DNA of 37,534 nucleotides, taken from NCBI GenBank assembly GCA_029061605.1, contig JAIDRT010000005.1, positions 1 through 37,534 of the forward strand, given 5' to 3'. Position 1 is the first letter of the stretch. Every line of letters starts with the position of its first letter. Position numbers and translations under genes: made by a program. The stretch is from Clostridia bacterium. GTDB taxonomy: Bacteria > Bacillota > Clostridia > Christensenellales > UBA3700. Of the stretch, positions 16,476-24,503 are shown one piece after another. The notes below the pieces were generated by a model that did no database searches, was not told where the DNA came from, and saw only the letters and a list, made by a program, of their open reading frames with translations.

Positions 16476-16480
16476 ATTTA

Positions 16481-16509
16481 TTGACAATAATATAAATGGA
16501 TACTATAAT
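16481..16509 (+). promoter_or_regulatory. Promoter of the LRR gene pair
   Basis: Perfect TTGACA (16481-16486), a 17-nt spacer, and TATAAT (16504-16509). The predicted start is near 16516. Confidence 0.85.
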
Positions 16510-16537
16510 GATTATATCTTAATATCGAGGTAAGAAA

Positions 16538-17314
16538 ATGATAGATAACAATGACGAGATTGAATTGTTAAATATAGATAATGACGAATGGTGGATAAAT
16601 GACGGAGTTTTGGAAAACTGTAGAATAGTTGATTGCGAGGATGTCAGAATTCCAGACGGAGTGACAGAGATTGGCGACTATCCTTTTGATAGTTTTGATA
16701 TAAAGCGTATTTATATGCCTAAGTCAGTGACGAAAGTCAGAGAATACGGATTGGGTTTTTGTCCCAATTTGCAAGAGATACACATAGCCAACAAAGATAT
16801 TATTTTGGAAAACGAATGTTTCAGCGAGTTGGAAAATTTAAAGTCGGTTTATATAGGCGGACAAAAATTTGAGGTCATTGTTACGCAAGGAAGTTACGGA
16901 ACAAAAGACGTTCAAGGTAATTGTCTTGAAAGATATCTTGGCGAGTATGAGAGATACGTCGTAGATAGCGATATTAAGAAAATTGGCGAGGCGTCATTCT
17001 GTAATTGCTCTTCACTAAGGGAGTTGGTGATTCCGCAATCAGTTGAGGAAATCAGCGATATAGCATTCTTAAACTGCAGCGCCTTGACGCAAGTCGAGTT
17101 GCCTGATAAGTTGGGTATTATTGGTTGGCGCGCGTTTGAGGGATGCAGCGCAATCAGAGAGTTGAAAATACCGCAGTCGGTATATCATATTAGAGAAAGA
17201 GCCTTTGACGGATGGAAAAGTAATCAAACTATTTACGTTCCGCTTTATTTTAAAAAGTTAAGGTTTTTGCAGAAATGGAGAAGGAATTGTAAGGCAACAG
17301 TAATTTATTATTAA
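16538..17314 (+). CDS. BspA-like leucine-rich-repeat protein, copy 1
   Basis: 258-aa protein built of LRR_5 (BspA/TpLRR-type) repeats. Repeat units such as IKKIGEASFCNCSSLREL, VEEISDIAFLNCSALTQV and LGIIGWRAFEGCSAIREL follow one another from about residue 140, with more diverged repeats before. The end, AFDGWKSNQTIYVP then KWRRNCKATVIYY, is the usual last-repeat cap. BspA proteins are typically secreted or surface-bound binding proteins, but this one has no signal peptide, membrane helix or anchor and should be cytoplasmic. Ribosome binding site GAGGTAAG; own consensus promoter. It is paralogous to the next gene and sits between pnp and ylxY, which are otherwise neighbours. Function unknown. 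Confidence 0.8.
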   Translation: MIDNNDEIELLNIDNDEWWINDGVLENCRIVDCEDVRIPDGVTEIGDYPFDSFDIKRIYMPKSVTKVREYGLGFCPNLQEIHIANKDIILENECFSELENLKSVYIGGQKFEVIVTQGSYGTKDVQGNCLERYLGEYERYVVDSDIKKIGEASFCNCSSLRELVIPQSVEEISDIAFLNCSALTQVELPDKLGIIGWRAFEGCSAIRELKIPQSVYHIRERAFDGWKSNQTIYVPLYFKKLRFLQKWRRNCKATVIYY

Positions 17315-17349
17315 AAGTTTGATTATCAAGCGGTATTATAGGGAGTATT

Positions 17350-18129
17350 ATGAAAAACGGCGGAGTAACTAAAAATATCACAACTTTGAATATTGACAAC
17401 GATAATTTTCAAGTTGTTGACAGAGTTTTAATTAAGTGCAGAGATTATCAAAATCAAGAGATTGCCATTCCCAAGGGCGTGACTGAGTTGGCTCCATACT
17501 CCGTATGTAGTACGAAGGCGCAAGTGATGTATATTCCTATATCTGTCGATATAATAAGGAAGCACGCATTTCTTATGGCAAGAAATATAACAAAATTGTA
17601 TATTAAAAATCCTGATATCTATTTGGAAGTAGAGAGCCTTGGAAATATGATTAATCTCAAAGAAGTGTATATAGGTGGACAGAGAGTTGAGGCGGTTGTC
17701 ACTCAAGAAGTTGATAAAAAGAATTGGTTATGCTTAGAAAAATATGTCGGTGAAGATAAGTCATACGTTGTTGACAAAGATATAACCGTCATAGGAAGGG
17801 AAGCCTTTTCAAATTGCAAAAATTTGGAGAGCGTGGAAATCCCTGAATCTGTCAAGTATATTGAAACTCAAGCATTCAGCGGATGTACGTCATTAAAAGA
17901 AGTCAAGATGACAAATTCTATAAAAGATATATCGCTGTGGGCTTTCGAGGGGTGTAGCGCCGTCAGAGAGTTGACGCTGCCAGAAAATATTATGGAACTG
18001 CGATTGAGCGGTGAAGCCTTTAAGGGCTGGAAGCGCAATCAAGTAATACGCGCGCCAAAACATTTGAAAAAATTAAAGTTTATGCAGAGATGGCGCAAGG
18101 GCTGCAAGGCAAAAATAATTTACTACTGA
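17350..18129 (+). CDS. BspA-like leucine-rich-repeat protein, copy 2
   Basis: 259-aa tandem paralogue of the preceding gene. Shared landmarks in the same order are a LNIDND segment near the N terminus, L-K-x-VYIGGQ in the middle, a Y-V-V-D-x-D-I segment, repeats ITVIGREAFSNCKNLESV and VKYIETQAFSGCTSLKEV, FEGCSAVREL, and a C-terminal cap with GWKRNQ and WRKGCKAKIIYY. Like copy 1 it has no signal peptide or anchor. The gap between the two is 35 nt with a GGGAG ribosome binding site and no clear promoter or terminator, so they are probably co-transcribed. The two have diverged well in their N-terminal halves, so the duplication is not recent. Function unknown. Confidence 0.8.
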   Translation: MKNGGVTKNITTLNIDNDNFQVVDRVLIKCRDYQNQEIAIPKGVTELAPYSVCSTKAQVMYIPISVDIIRKHAFLMARNITKLYIKNPDIYLEVESLGNMINLKEVYIGGQRVEAVVTQEVDKKNWLCLEKYVGEDKSYVVDKDITVIGREAFSNCKNLESVEIPESVKYIETQAFSGCTSLKEVKMTNSIKDISLWAFEGCSAVRELTLPENIMELRLSGEAFKGWKRNQVIRAPKHLKKLKFMQRWRKGCKAKIIYY

Positions 18130-18180
18130 TTATCTAATCATAAATGCTTGTCTTCGCACATACATTTTGTTGAGGTGTGT

Positions 18181-18903
18181 ATGAAGAAAGTATCTAAATT
18201 TGCAAGCGCAATTACCAACGTAATAATTATCACAATGCTGTTGACGCTCACTTTGGTGAGTTTTAGCGGTCAATATTCCTCATTTGTATTTACGCAAAAC
18301 AACGACAGACCTTATTATAAAGGCAATACCTCGAGAGGGGAAGTGGCTTTGATGATCAACGTGTATTGGGGTACGGAGTATCTTGACGGAATGCTTGAGA
18401 CTCTTGCAAAGCACAATGCAAAAGCCACGTTCTTTGTCGGCGGAAGTTGGGCTGCAAAAAACAAAGAGTATCTTGACAAGATGTTGGACGGCGGACACGA
18501 ACTGGGTAATCACGGATATTTCCACAAAGATCACGCAAAACTTAACGCCAAGCAAAACGAAGCAGAGATAACTTCAACAAATACTCTTGTAAAGGGACTG
18601 ACAGGGTATGACATAACGTTGTTTGCGCCGCCGTCGGGCAGTTTTTCCGACACGACGCTTAAAGTTGCTTACGCTCAAGGTATGAGTGTAATAATGTGGA
18701 GCAGAGACACGATAGATTGGCGGGATAAGGACAGTTCGTTGGTGTATAGCAGAGCGACTAATAAGATAGGCGCGGGAGATATGATACTTATGCACCCAAC
18801 TGCGCATACTTTGGCGGCTTTGGGAGACATATTGACTTATTATGAAAAAAATAACCTCACGCCTGTGACGGTATCGCAAATAATCAGTCAAGAAATAATA
18901 TAA
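18181..18903 (+). CDS. YlxY-type polysaccharide deacetylase-like protein
   Basis: NodB-fold (carbohydrate esterase 4) protein, 240 aa, exported or membrane-anchored by an N-terminal hydrophobic segment (about 11-30). Visible motifs: VALMINVYWG at the metal-site position, KATFFVGGSW, GHELGNHGYFH (H111 and H115 as metal ligands), LFAPPSGSF, and MILMHPT near the end. The usual catalytic Asp (TFDDG or TFDAAWG) is Asn60, so deacetylase activity is doubtful; from memory the YlxY branch shares this feature. I chose ATG 18181 with GAGGTG just upstream rather than TTG 18148. The order pnp...ylxY-M16 peptidase matches Bacillus. The true substrate is unknown; a spore or cell-wall peptidoglycan role is inferred. 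Confidence 0.85.
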   Translation: MKKVSKFASAITNVIIITMLLTLTLVSFSGQYSSFVFTQNNDRPYYKGNTSRGEVALMINVYWGTEYLDGMLETLAKHNAKATFFVGGSWAAKNKEYLDKMLDGGHELGNHGYFHKDHAKLNAKQNEAEITSTNTLVKGLTGYDITLFAPPSGSFSDTTLKVAYAQGMSVIMWSRDTIDWRDKDSSLVYSRATNKIGAGDMILMHPTAHTLAALGDILTYYEKNNLTPVTVSQIISQEII

Positions 18904-18922
18904 GACTATACGGTATTTATAC

Positions 18923-18951
18923 TTTACGAATGACAATAATTATATTATAAT
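18923..18951 (+). promoter_or_regulatory. Promoter of the M16 peptidase gene
   Basis: TTTACG (18923-18928), a 17-nt spacer, and TATAAT (18946-18951). The -35 match is 4 of 6. The predicted start is near 18958. Confidence 0.5.
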
Positions 18952-18982
18952 ATCCATATATTAAAAGAGACAGAGGAAGATT

Positions 18983-20236
18983 ATGAACACAATTTTTAGA
19001 TTTCCCAGCGGTCTTAGACTTGCTTATAAATATTCGCCGGCAGTGCGTTCAGTGGGAATTGCAGTGATGACGGCAGTGGGTAGCGGCAACGAAACAGCCC
19101 AAAACAACGGTATCTCACATTTTATTGAGCATATGTATTTCAAGGGGACAAAGGACAAATCTTCTTTTGAGATCGTGGAATACGTCGACGGAATCGGCGC
19201 TCAAATCAACGCTTTTACGTCAAAGCAAACTACTTGCTTTTATACGCTGTCAATCGACACGGAGGCAGAAAATTGCCTTAAAATATTGAGCGAAATACTC
19301 TTTGAATCCACCTTTGACAAAGAGGAGATGGAGAGAGAGAAAGGCGTTGTGCTTGAAGAAATATCTATGTGCGAAGACGATAATTCCGACGTCGTTTTGG
19401 ATATGCTTGCCGAAGGGTATTTTGGGAATAATCCGCTTGGCAGAACTATTCTCGGAGAAAGGGACAATGTCAAGAACTTTACTCGAGACGATTTGATTGA
19501 GTATATTGGCAACAACTATTGCGCAGAGAGCAGTGTCGTTTCGATAGTGGGACACATTGAGTTTGACAAGGCAAAAGAACTTGTTGAAAAATATTTTGAA
19601 GGCAAATTTTCTTCCAATTGCAAAAGATCTTGGCACGATATTAGACACAGTACTCAAAGAAGCGTACTTCATAAGTATAAGGATATAGAACAGTCCAATA
19701 TTGCAATAGCCTTTCCTGCATTTGAATATGACAGCAAACTCACAATGGCAGAAGCGCTTGTCAATACCATTGTTGGCGGCGGAATGAGTTCAAGACTCTT
19801 TCAGGAAGTGAGAGAAAAAAGAGGACTTGCTTACAACGTCTATACCTATAATTCTTCATATATCAACAACGGCGTAATGTCGTTGTATATAGGCACCAAC
19901 GTGGAATCTGTCAAAAAAGCAGTCGACTGCACGTTGGAACTTATAGAAGATCTTCGCAAAAACGGACTGACAAAAAAAGAGTTGGAGAGAGGAATTGCTC
20001 AACTCAAAGGTAATTACGTGCTGGGGCAGGAGAGCAACGGCGTTATGATGAGAGTCAACGCTAAGAACGTGTTGTTCACGGACAGAATTTTTGACATTGA
20101 CGAAAAACTCAAAGAGATTGACAATATCACGCTTGATCAAACTCAAGAAGTTATTGATTACACTTATGACCTGTCAAAAGCAAGCCTTGCTTACGTGGGC
20201 AAGAAACCAAAGTGCGACGTAAATAAACTTATATAA
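18983..20236 (+). CDS. M16-family zinc peptidase (MlpA/YmxG-like)
   Basis: Processing-peptidase-type zinc metalloprotease of 417 aa, probably cytoplasmic as there is no signal peptide. The inverted zinc motif HxxEH is at 46-50 (HFIEHMYFKGT), followed by GAQINAFTSKQTTCFY and the downstream glutamate region EKGVVLEEISMCEDD. The C-terminal half has the inactive-domain signature IVGGGMSSRLFQEVREKRGLAYNVY. This is the usual size for the Bacillus MlpA/YmxG group, whose gene follows ylxY, as here. Substrate not established. Ribosome binding site GAGGAAG; own promoter and terminator. Confidence 0.93.
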   Translation: MNTIFRFPSGLRLAYKYSPAVRSVGIAVMTAVGSGNETAQNNGISHFIEHMYFKGTKDKSSFEIVEYVDGIGAQINAFTSKQTTCFYTLSIDTEAENCLKILSEILFESTFDKEEMEREKGVVLEEISMCEDDNSDVVLDMLAEGYFGNNPLGRTILGERDNVKNFTRDDLIEYIGNNYCAESSVVSIVGHIEFDKAKELVEKYFEGKFSSNCKRSWHDIRHSTQRSVLHKYKDIEQSNIAIAFPAFEYDSKLTMAEALVNTIVGGGMSSRLFQEVREKRGLAYNVYTYNSSYINNGVMSLYIGTNVESVKKAVDCTLELIEDLRKNGLTKKELERGIAQLKGNYVLGQESNGVMMRVNAKNVLFTDRIFDIDEKLKEIDNITLDQTQEVIDYTYDLSKASLAYVGKKPKCDVNKLI

Positions 20237-20257
20237 GCGTTTGTTTAGTTAATTCGT

Positions 20258-20287
20258 AGGCGGTAGTAAAAACTATCGCCTTATTTT
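20258..20287 (+). terminator. Terminator of the M16 peptidase gene
   Basis: AGGCGGTAGT (20258-20267) pairs with ACTATCGCCT (20272-20281), with one G-U pair and an AAAA loop. TATTTT follows. Confidence 0.8.
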
Positions 20288-20348
20288 AATAATTTTATAT
20301 TATAAATCATTATTAAATATATAAAAAGTGCAAATATAATGTGTAAAA

Positions 20349-20360
20349 ATTTGTACAAAT
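20349..20360. repeat. Palindrome ATTTGTACAAAT
   Basis: Perfect 12-bp palindrome in the AT-rich gap before ftsK, about 65 bp upstream of the -35 box. The rest of the gap (20288-20424) shows no gene or strong RNA structure. Possible regulator site. Confidence 0.35.
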
Positions 20361-20424
20361 AAAATGATTTTTAAGATTTTCTATTAAAATCTATATATAA
20401 AACGTATAATTACTTTTAAAATTA

Positions 20425-20454
20425 TTGAAATTTATCAATTCAATGTGCTATAAT
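20425..20454 (+). promoter_or_regulatory. Promoter of the ftsK-recA gene cluster
   Basis: TTGAAA (20425-20430), an 18-nt spacer, and TATAAT (20449-20454). The predicted start is near 20461, leaving a leader of about 59 nt. Confidence 0.65.
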
Positions 20455-20487
20455 CTTATATAGTTAGATTGAAATGGAAAGTGTGTG

Positions 20488-20506
20488 TATAATCTAAAAG
20501 ATTATA
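20488..20506 (+). repeat. Hairpin abutting the ftsK ribosome binding site
   Basis: TATAATCT (20488-20495) and AGATTATA (20499-20506) form a perfect 8-bp stem with an AAA loop. Its 3' base is the first base of the AAGGAG ribosome binding site (20506-20511), so it could tune translation. Confidence 0.45.
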
Positions 20507-20519
20507 AGGAGAAACTTTA

Positions 20520-23500
20520 ATGGCAAAAACTCAAGAAGAGAACAATCAGCCCGCAAAGAAAAACAGCAGAAGGGTAAACGGCGTTATCATAGCGTTGGTA
20601 TTTTTTGTTTTGGATTTGATTTTGCTGGGCGCGTTTGGCAAATCGGGACAAGCCGTCACAGACTTTTTTGTAGGAATTTTTGGATACGCTATATACGGAT
20701 ACAGTTTTGCGCTGACGTTGCTTGGCGTGTTTTACGTGTTTAATCTCAGAGCAAGACAGACCAAGAAAATTATGTTGATTTATGCGTTGATTACGGTCAC
20801 AACTATCACTTTTGCGCATATCTTAGGGTCGCACAATTACGCGCTCAACGGTTGGGGACAGTATATTTCGTCTTCTTATACCCAAGCAAATACGGCAGGC
20901 GGAGCAATTGCAAGTATATTCTTGTATTTGTTTGCTACAAGATATATTTATATCTTGACGTTGGTGGCAAACGGAATAATTACGGTGGGATTGATTGCAA
21001 TCGCTATACTTTTGCAAGTCAACATAGATATTAATCTTGTTCCAAAGAGACAAAAGAAGGTTAGAGGCGTAAGCCACTCCAATATCAACGTATACGATTT
21101 TGAAGGAGAGGAGTCTTCTCCCTCGCTCAATAATCAGACTGTGAAGGGAAGAAATCTTGGAGAAAAGTTGTTTAGAAGAGGCGGACGCAGCGGTCTTAAC
21201 GAATACAAGCCCATAGAGAGTGTGAATATCTCCAACGATAAACCTGTTGACTTGTATCCCAACAACTATAGCAATATTGACTTCGAAACAGAGTACAATG
21301 CAGGTTACACTCCAGAAGATCCTCAACTTATTTTGGATACGCAAGACATAAGAGACGAAGCAATCCGCAATGGTTATATCTATGCAAGCGGAGACGTATC
21401 AAACGGCAACGCTAACAATGCGACAATAAATAGCGCTCAAAGAGATTATTTGGGAATTGACGGATCGCAAAGGCTCAACGTAATAGACGAGGGCGCGGTG
21501 ACGTCTCCAATTCCCGAGTCTATATCTGAGCAACAGCCTCCGCAAGTGTCTCAAAGGGAGAGAACTCAATCTATTTATGAAAGATTTCAATCGGACTCTC
21601 ACACGAGCGACGTCTATATGGAAAACGGTCGTATTCCGTCGTACTATTCGCAAATACATCAGACCAATGATACAAACGCAAACGATCAAAAGCAAGAGCC
21701 TGTTGTTGAAAACCAAAGCAATGAGAAACCAGAAAATAACAGTCAAGAGCCGTTGTCATTCAATGAAAGACTTAATCGCATATTAAATTCTAATGACGAG
21801 CAAACTGATTTGGGCAACTTTGAATTTCCTTTTGGTGGGGATAGCAAGAGCAAGGCGAACAAAGATCAAGCCTCAGACAGTAATAAAGAGATAAATACTT
21901 CTGAAGATAAAAAGCCTCAAATTCAAGCAGAGAAACAAGAAGTTGTTGAAGAGCCTAAAGCCTCAATGGATAATCAAAAGGTCGTTGAGGATAAGACGGA
22001 GACAAGACAGGAAGAGAGTATGGATGAGTATATTGCTCGAATGAATAGAGAAAAGCAAGCGCAAGAGCCTTCTCCTGTCAAGAATTATAACGTCACTGAC
22101 GGCGTGAAAGTGGAGAAGCCTGTGGAGAATAGCGACGGTTATTTCCAAAAGACTTACGACAAGCCGAAGCCTATCGTTGCAAAACAACAGCCTGCGTCAC
22201 CCGCACAACAGAATATGCAGAGCGCTCCTAATATCAACAACGGAAACAATAATCAACCTCAACCTATCCAAGAGGAGAAAAAAGAGGAAAAGCCAAAGGT
22301 GATAAGGACGCCTTACGTTCCGCCAAGCATAGAAAATCTCAACGATTATATTCCTGACGTAGAGGAAAACGAAGACTTTATGGAAAGGACGAGAATAATT
22401 GAGAGAACTTACGCCAACTTTGGAATCGAAGTTCACGTCAAGAATATAGTCAGCGGACCTTCTGTAACAAGATATGAGTTTGAGATCCCAGAGACGTTGT
22501 CGGTAGAAAAAATACCTTCCAAGTTGAACAATATTCTTATGGCGTTGGCAGTAGAGACGGCAAGAATTGAAGCGCCGATCCCAGGTAAGTCGCTTTGCGG
22601 TATAGAGGTGCCAAACAAAGTTCGCAAGACTGTGGGACTAAAGGAATTTATTACGAATGAGAAGTTCCAAAATAAAAAGGGCGGTTTGTATTTTGCTCTA
22701 GGTAAGGATATTGACAATAATTGCCACTATGAAGATTTGGCGGATTTCCCGCACGGACTTATTGCCGGCGGTACCGGTAGCGGTAAGAGCGTATGTCTCA
22801 ACACAATGCTTTGTTCGCTTATATATAAGTATTCTCCTGAGGAGTTGAGAATTATTCTTGTCGATCCAAAGAGAGTAGAGTTTAGCAAATATCAAGCGTT
22901 GCCGCACTTGCTTACGCCTAAGATATACAATACTCCCAAGGAGTCTGTTGGCATATTGAAGTGGTTGTGCGCAGAAATGGAGAGAAGATATGCACTGTTT
23001 GCAAAACGCTATGTCAATAAGATTTCAAGTTATAATGCAACCAAAGAGGTAGTCGAGGCAGGCGAAACCATACCTTATATCGTCACGATTATTGACGAGG
23101 TGGGCGATATTATGGTAAGCGATCAAGCAAAAGAATTTGAGACAAACGTCTTGACTTTGGCGCAAAAGGCAAGAGCAGCCGGAATACATTTGATATTGGC
23201 TACTCAAAGACCGTCAGTCGACGTAATTACCGGTAATATCAAAGCCAACTTGCCTACGAGAATTGCGTTTGCAGTTACCGGCAGTACGGACAGTAGAGTT
23301 ATACTCGACAGTATGGGCGCAGAAGATTTGCTTGGCAAGGGCGATATGCTAATCAAGACCACCAAGTCAAGATATATGTTGAGATTGCAAAATCCATTTA
23401 TTGACGACAGTGAGATACAAAACATTATGAGGGATATCGTAAGCCACAATTCCGCTTACTACGACGAGACTATAGAAGCGGAGATCGCTTCGATTTCAGA

Positions 23501-23807
23501 GCCTAAAAAGGAAGAGCCTGCGGGGGCTAAATCTCTTGAGAAGATAAAAGAATTTGACTTCCCAGACGATTTGTGTCCTGACGTACTCAAGAGAATAGTC
23601 GGTCTTGACAACGTGTCTATATCTTGGATGCAAAGAGCCTTTTCAATAGGCTTCTCAAGAGGCGGAAAGATTTACGATTGGCTTATGGCTTGCGGTTATA
23701 TAGAGAAACAAGGCTCCAAGTGCATATGTCTGCTATCTTCAGAGCAGGTGGACGAGATAATCGAAAACGCTCGCTTGGGCGGAGCAGAAGGCGAAGAGCG
23801 AGAATAA
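20520..23807 (+). CDS. ftsK: DNA translocase FtsK/SpoIIIE
   Basis: Septal DNA pump that clears chromosome from the closing septum, or moves it into the forespore when used as SpoIIIE. The 1095-aa protein has four or so N-terminal membrane helices (about 20-170), a long hydrophilic linker rich in Gln, Asn, Glu and Ser (about 180-620), and the motor domain. Motor motifs: YEFEIPETLSVEKIPSKL-type alpha region, Walker A GGTGSGKS (about 750), RIILVDPKRVEF, Walker B IVTIIDEVGDIM, and ATQRPSVDVITGNIKANLP. The C-terminal gamma winged helix (about 1015-1085) shows SISWMQRAFSIGFSRGGKI. Walker B usually reads IDELADLM; here it is IDEVGDIM, keeping the acidic pair. Ribosome binding site AAGGAG. FtsK and SpoIIIE cannot be told apart from the sequence. 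Confidence 0.95.
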   Translation: MAKTQEENNQPAKKNSRRVNGVIIALVFFVLDLILLGAFGKSGQAVTDFFVGIFGYAIYGYSFALTLLGVFYVFNLRARQTKKIMLIYALITVTTITFAHILGSHNYALNGWGQYISSSYTQANTAGGAIASIFLYLFATRYIYILTLVANGIITVGLIAIAILLQVNIDINLVPKRQKKVRGVSHSNINVYDFEGEESSPSLNNQTVKGRNLGEKLFRRGGRSGLNEYKPIESVNISNDKPVDLYPNNYSNIDFETEYNAGYTPEDPQLILDTQDIRDEAIRNGYIYASGDVSNGNANNATINSAQRDYLGIDGSQRLNVIDEGAVTSPIPESISEQQPPQVSQRERTQSIYERFQSDSHTSDVYMENGRIPSYYSQIHQTNDTNANDQKQEPVVENQSNEKPENNSQEPLSFNERLNRILNSNDEQTDLGNFEFPFGGDSKSKANKDQASDSNKEINTSEDKKPQIQAEKQEVVEEPKASMDNQKVVEDKTETRQEESMDEYIARMNREKQAQEPSPVKNYNVTDGVKVEKPVENSDGYFQKTYDKPKPIVAKQQPASPAQQNMQSAPNINNGNNNQPQPIQEEKKEEKPKVIRTPYVPPSIENLNDYIPDVEENEDFMERTRIIERTYANFGIEVHVKNIVSGPSVTRYEFEIPETLSVEKIPSKLNNILMALAVETARIEAPIPGKSLCGIEVPNKVRKTVGLKEFITNEKFQNKKGGLYFALGKDIDNNCHYEDLADFPHGLIAGGTGSGKSVCLNTMLCSLIYKYSPEELRIILVDPKRVEFSKYQALPHLLTPKIYNTPKESVGILKWLCAEMERRYALFAKRYVNKISSYNATKEVVEAGETIPYIVTIIDEVGDIMVSDQAKEFETNVLTLAQKARAAGIHLILATQRPSVDVITGNIKANLPTRIAFAVTGSTDSRVILDSMGAEDLLGKGDMLIKTTKSRYMLRLQNPFIDDSEIQNIMRDIVSHNSAYYDETIEAEIASISEPKKEEPAGAKSLEKIKEFDFPDDLCPDVLKRIVGLDNVSISWMQRAFSIGFSRGGKIYDWLMACGYIEKQGSKCICLLSSEQVDEIIENARLGGAEGEERE

Positions 23808-23852
23808 CGACAGAAAATAAGATAAGGGGAATTAAATATAAGGAGAGTTAGA

Positions 23853-24503
23853 ATGGGCAAAAGCGCATCAATGACGTTGCCTACCAAGATCACAATCGTC
23901 AGATTGATAATGATACCGTTGATTTTGGTATGTTATTGTCTTCAACCTTTGTATAAATATCTTTTTATCGTGACGGCGTTGCTATTTATCATTGCGTCTA
24001 TGACTGATTATTTGGACGGACATATCGCGCGCAAATATAATATGGTCAGTGATTTGGGCAAACTTCTTGATCCAATTGCGGACAAAGTGCTCGTGGCGGC
24101 GGGACTGTTTATGTTGGTGGACGGAAATTATATCCCCGAGATACCGTATATAGAATTGATTTGTTCAGTCGTAATAATTGCAAGAGAGTTTATGATTGGA
24201 GTTTTGCGTCAAGTTGCCGCGCTAAAAGGCGTAGCATTGGCGGCTGACAAACTCGGCAAGATTAAGACTGCAACTACTATGTTTGGATTGACTTTCTTGC
24301 TGTGTTCTGCAAACGACGCATTGATATTTAAGATATTCAGATATATAGGTATAGTATTCTTTTTGTTGGCTACGTTGTTTACCGTAATATCGGGTATCAA
24401 TTATATAGTCAAAAACGCTCAACTTTTAGTAGGCGAAGAGAAAGACGCAAAAGACGAGCAAGAGACAACTGCACAAGATATTGCAAAAGAGGATAAAGAA
24501 TGA
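23853..24503 (+). CDS. pgsA: CDP-diacylglycerol-glycerol-3-phosphate 3-phosphatidyltransferase
   Basis: Makes phosphatidylglycerophosphate, the first committed step to phosphatidylglycerol, in the cytoplasmic membrane. The 216-aa protein has several membrane helices. The CDP-alcohol phosphotransferase motif is complete: D52 and D55-G56, A59-R60, G69, D73 and D77 (DYLDGHIAR through GKLLDPIAD). The C-terminal tail (about 195-216) is hydrophilic and acidic. AAGGAGAG precedes the ATG. The stop overlaps the rimO start by 4 nt. It is next to ftsK and upstream of cinA-recA, as in Bacillus. Confidence 0.95.
   Translation: MGKSASMTLPTKITIVRLIMIPLILVCYCLQPLYKYLFIVTALLFIIASMTDYLDGHIARKYNMVSDLGKLLDPIADKVLVAAGLFMLVDGNYIPEIPYIELICSVVIIAREFMIGVLRQVAALKGVALAADKLGKIKTATTMFGLTFLLCSANDALIFKIFRYIGIVFFLLATLFTVISGINYIVKNAQLLVGEEKDAKDEQETTAQDIAKEDKE

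Noticed and set aside
18127..18140. TGATTA-TC-TAATCA palindrome after LRR copy 2 as a terminator
   Set aside because: The loop would be 2 nt, the stem is AT-rich and there is no T tail.
21060..22320. Low-complexity Gln/Asn/Glu-rich stretch as a possible separate gene or insertion
   Set aside because: It is in frame within ftsK and is the normal disordered linker between the membrane and motor domains.
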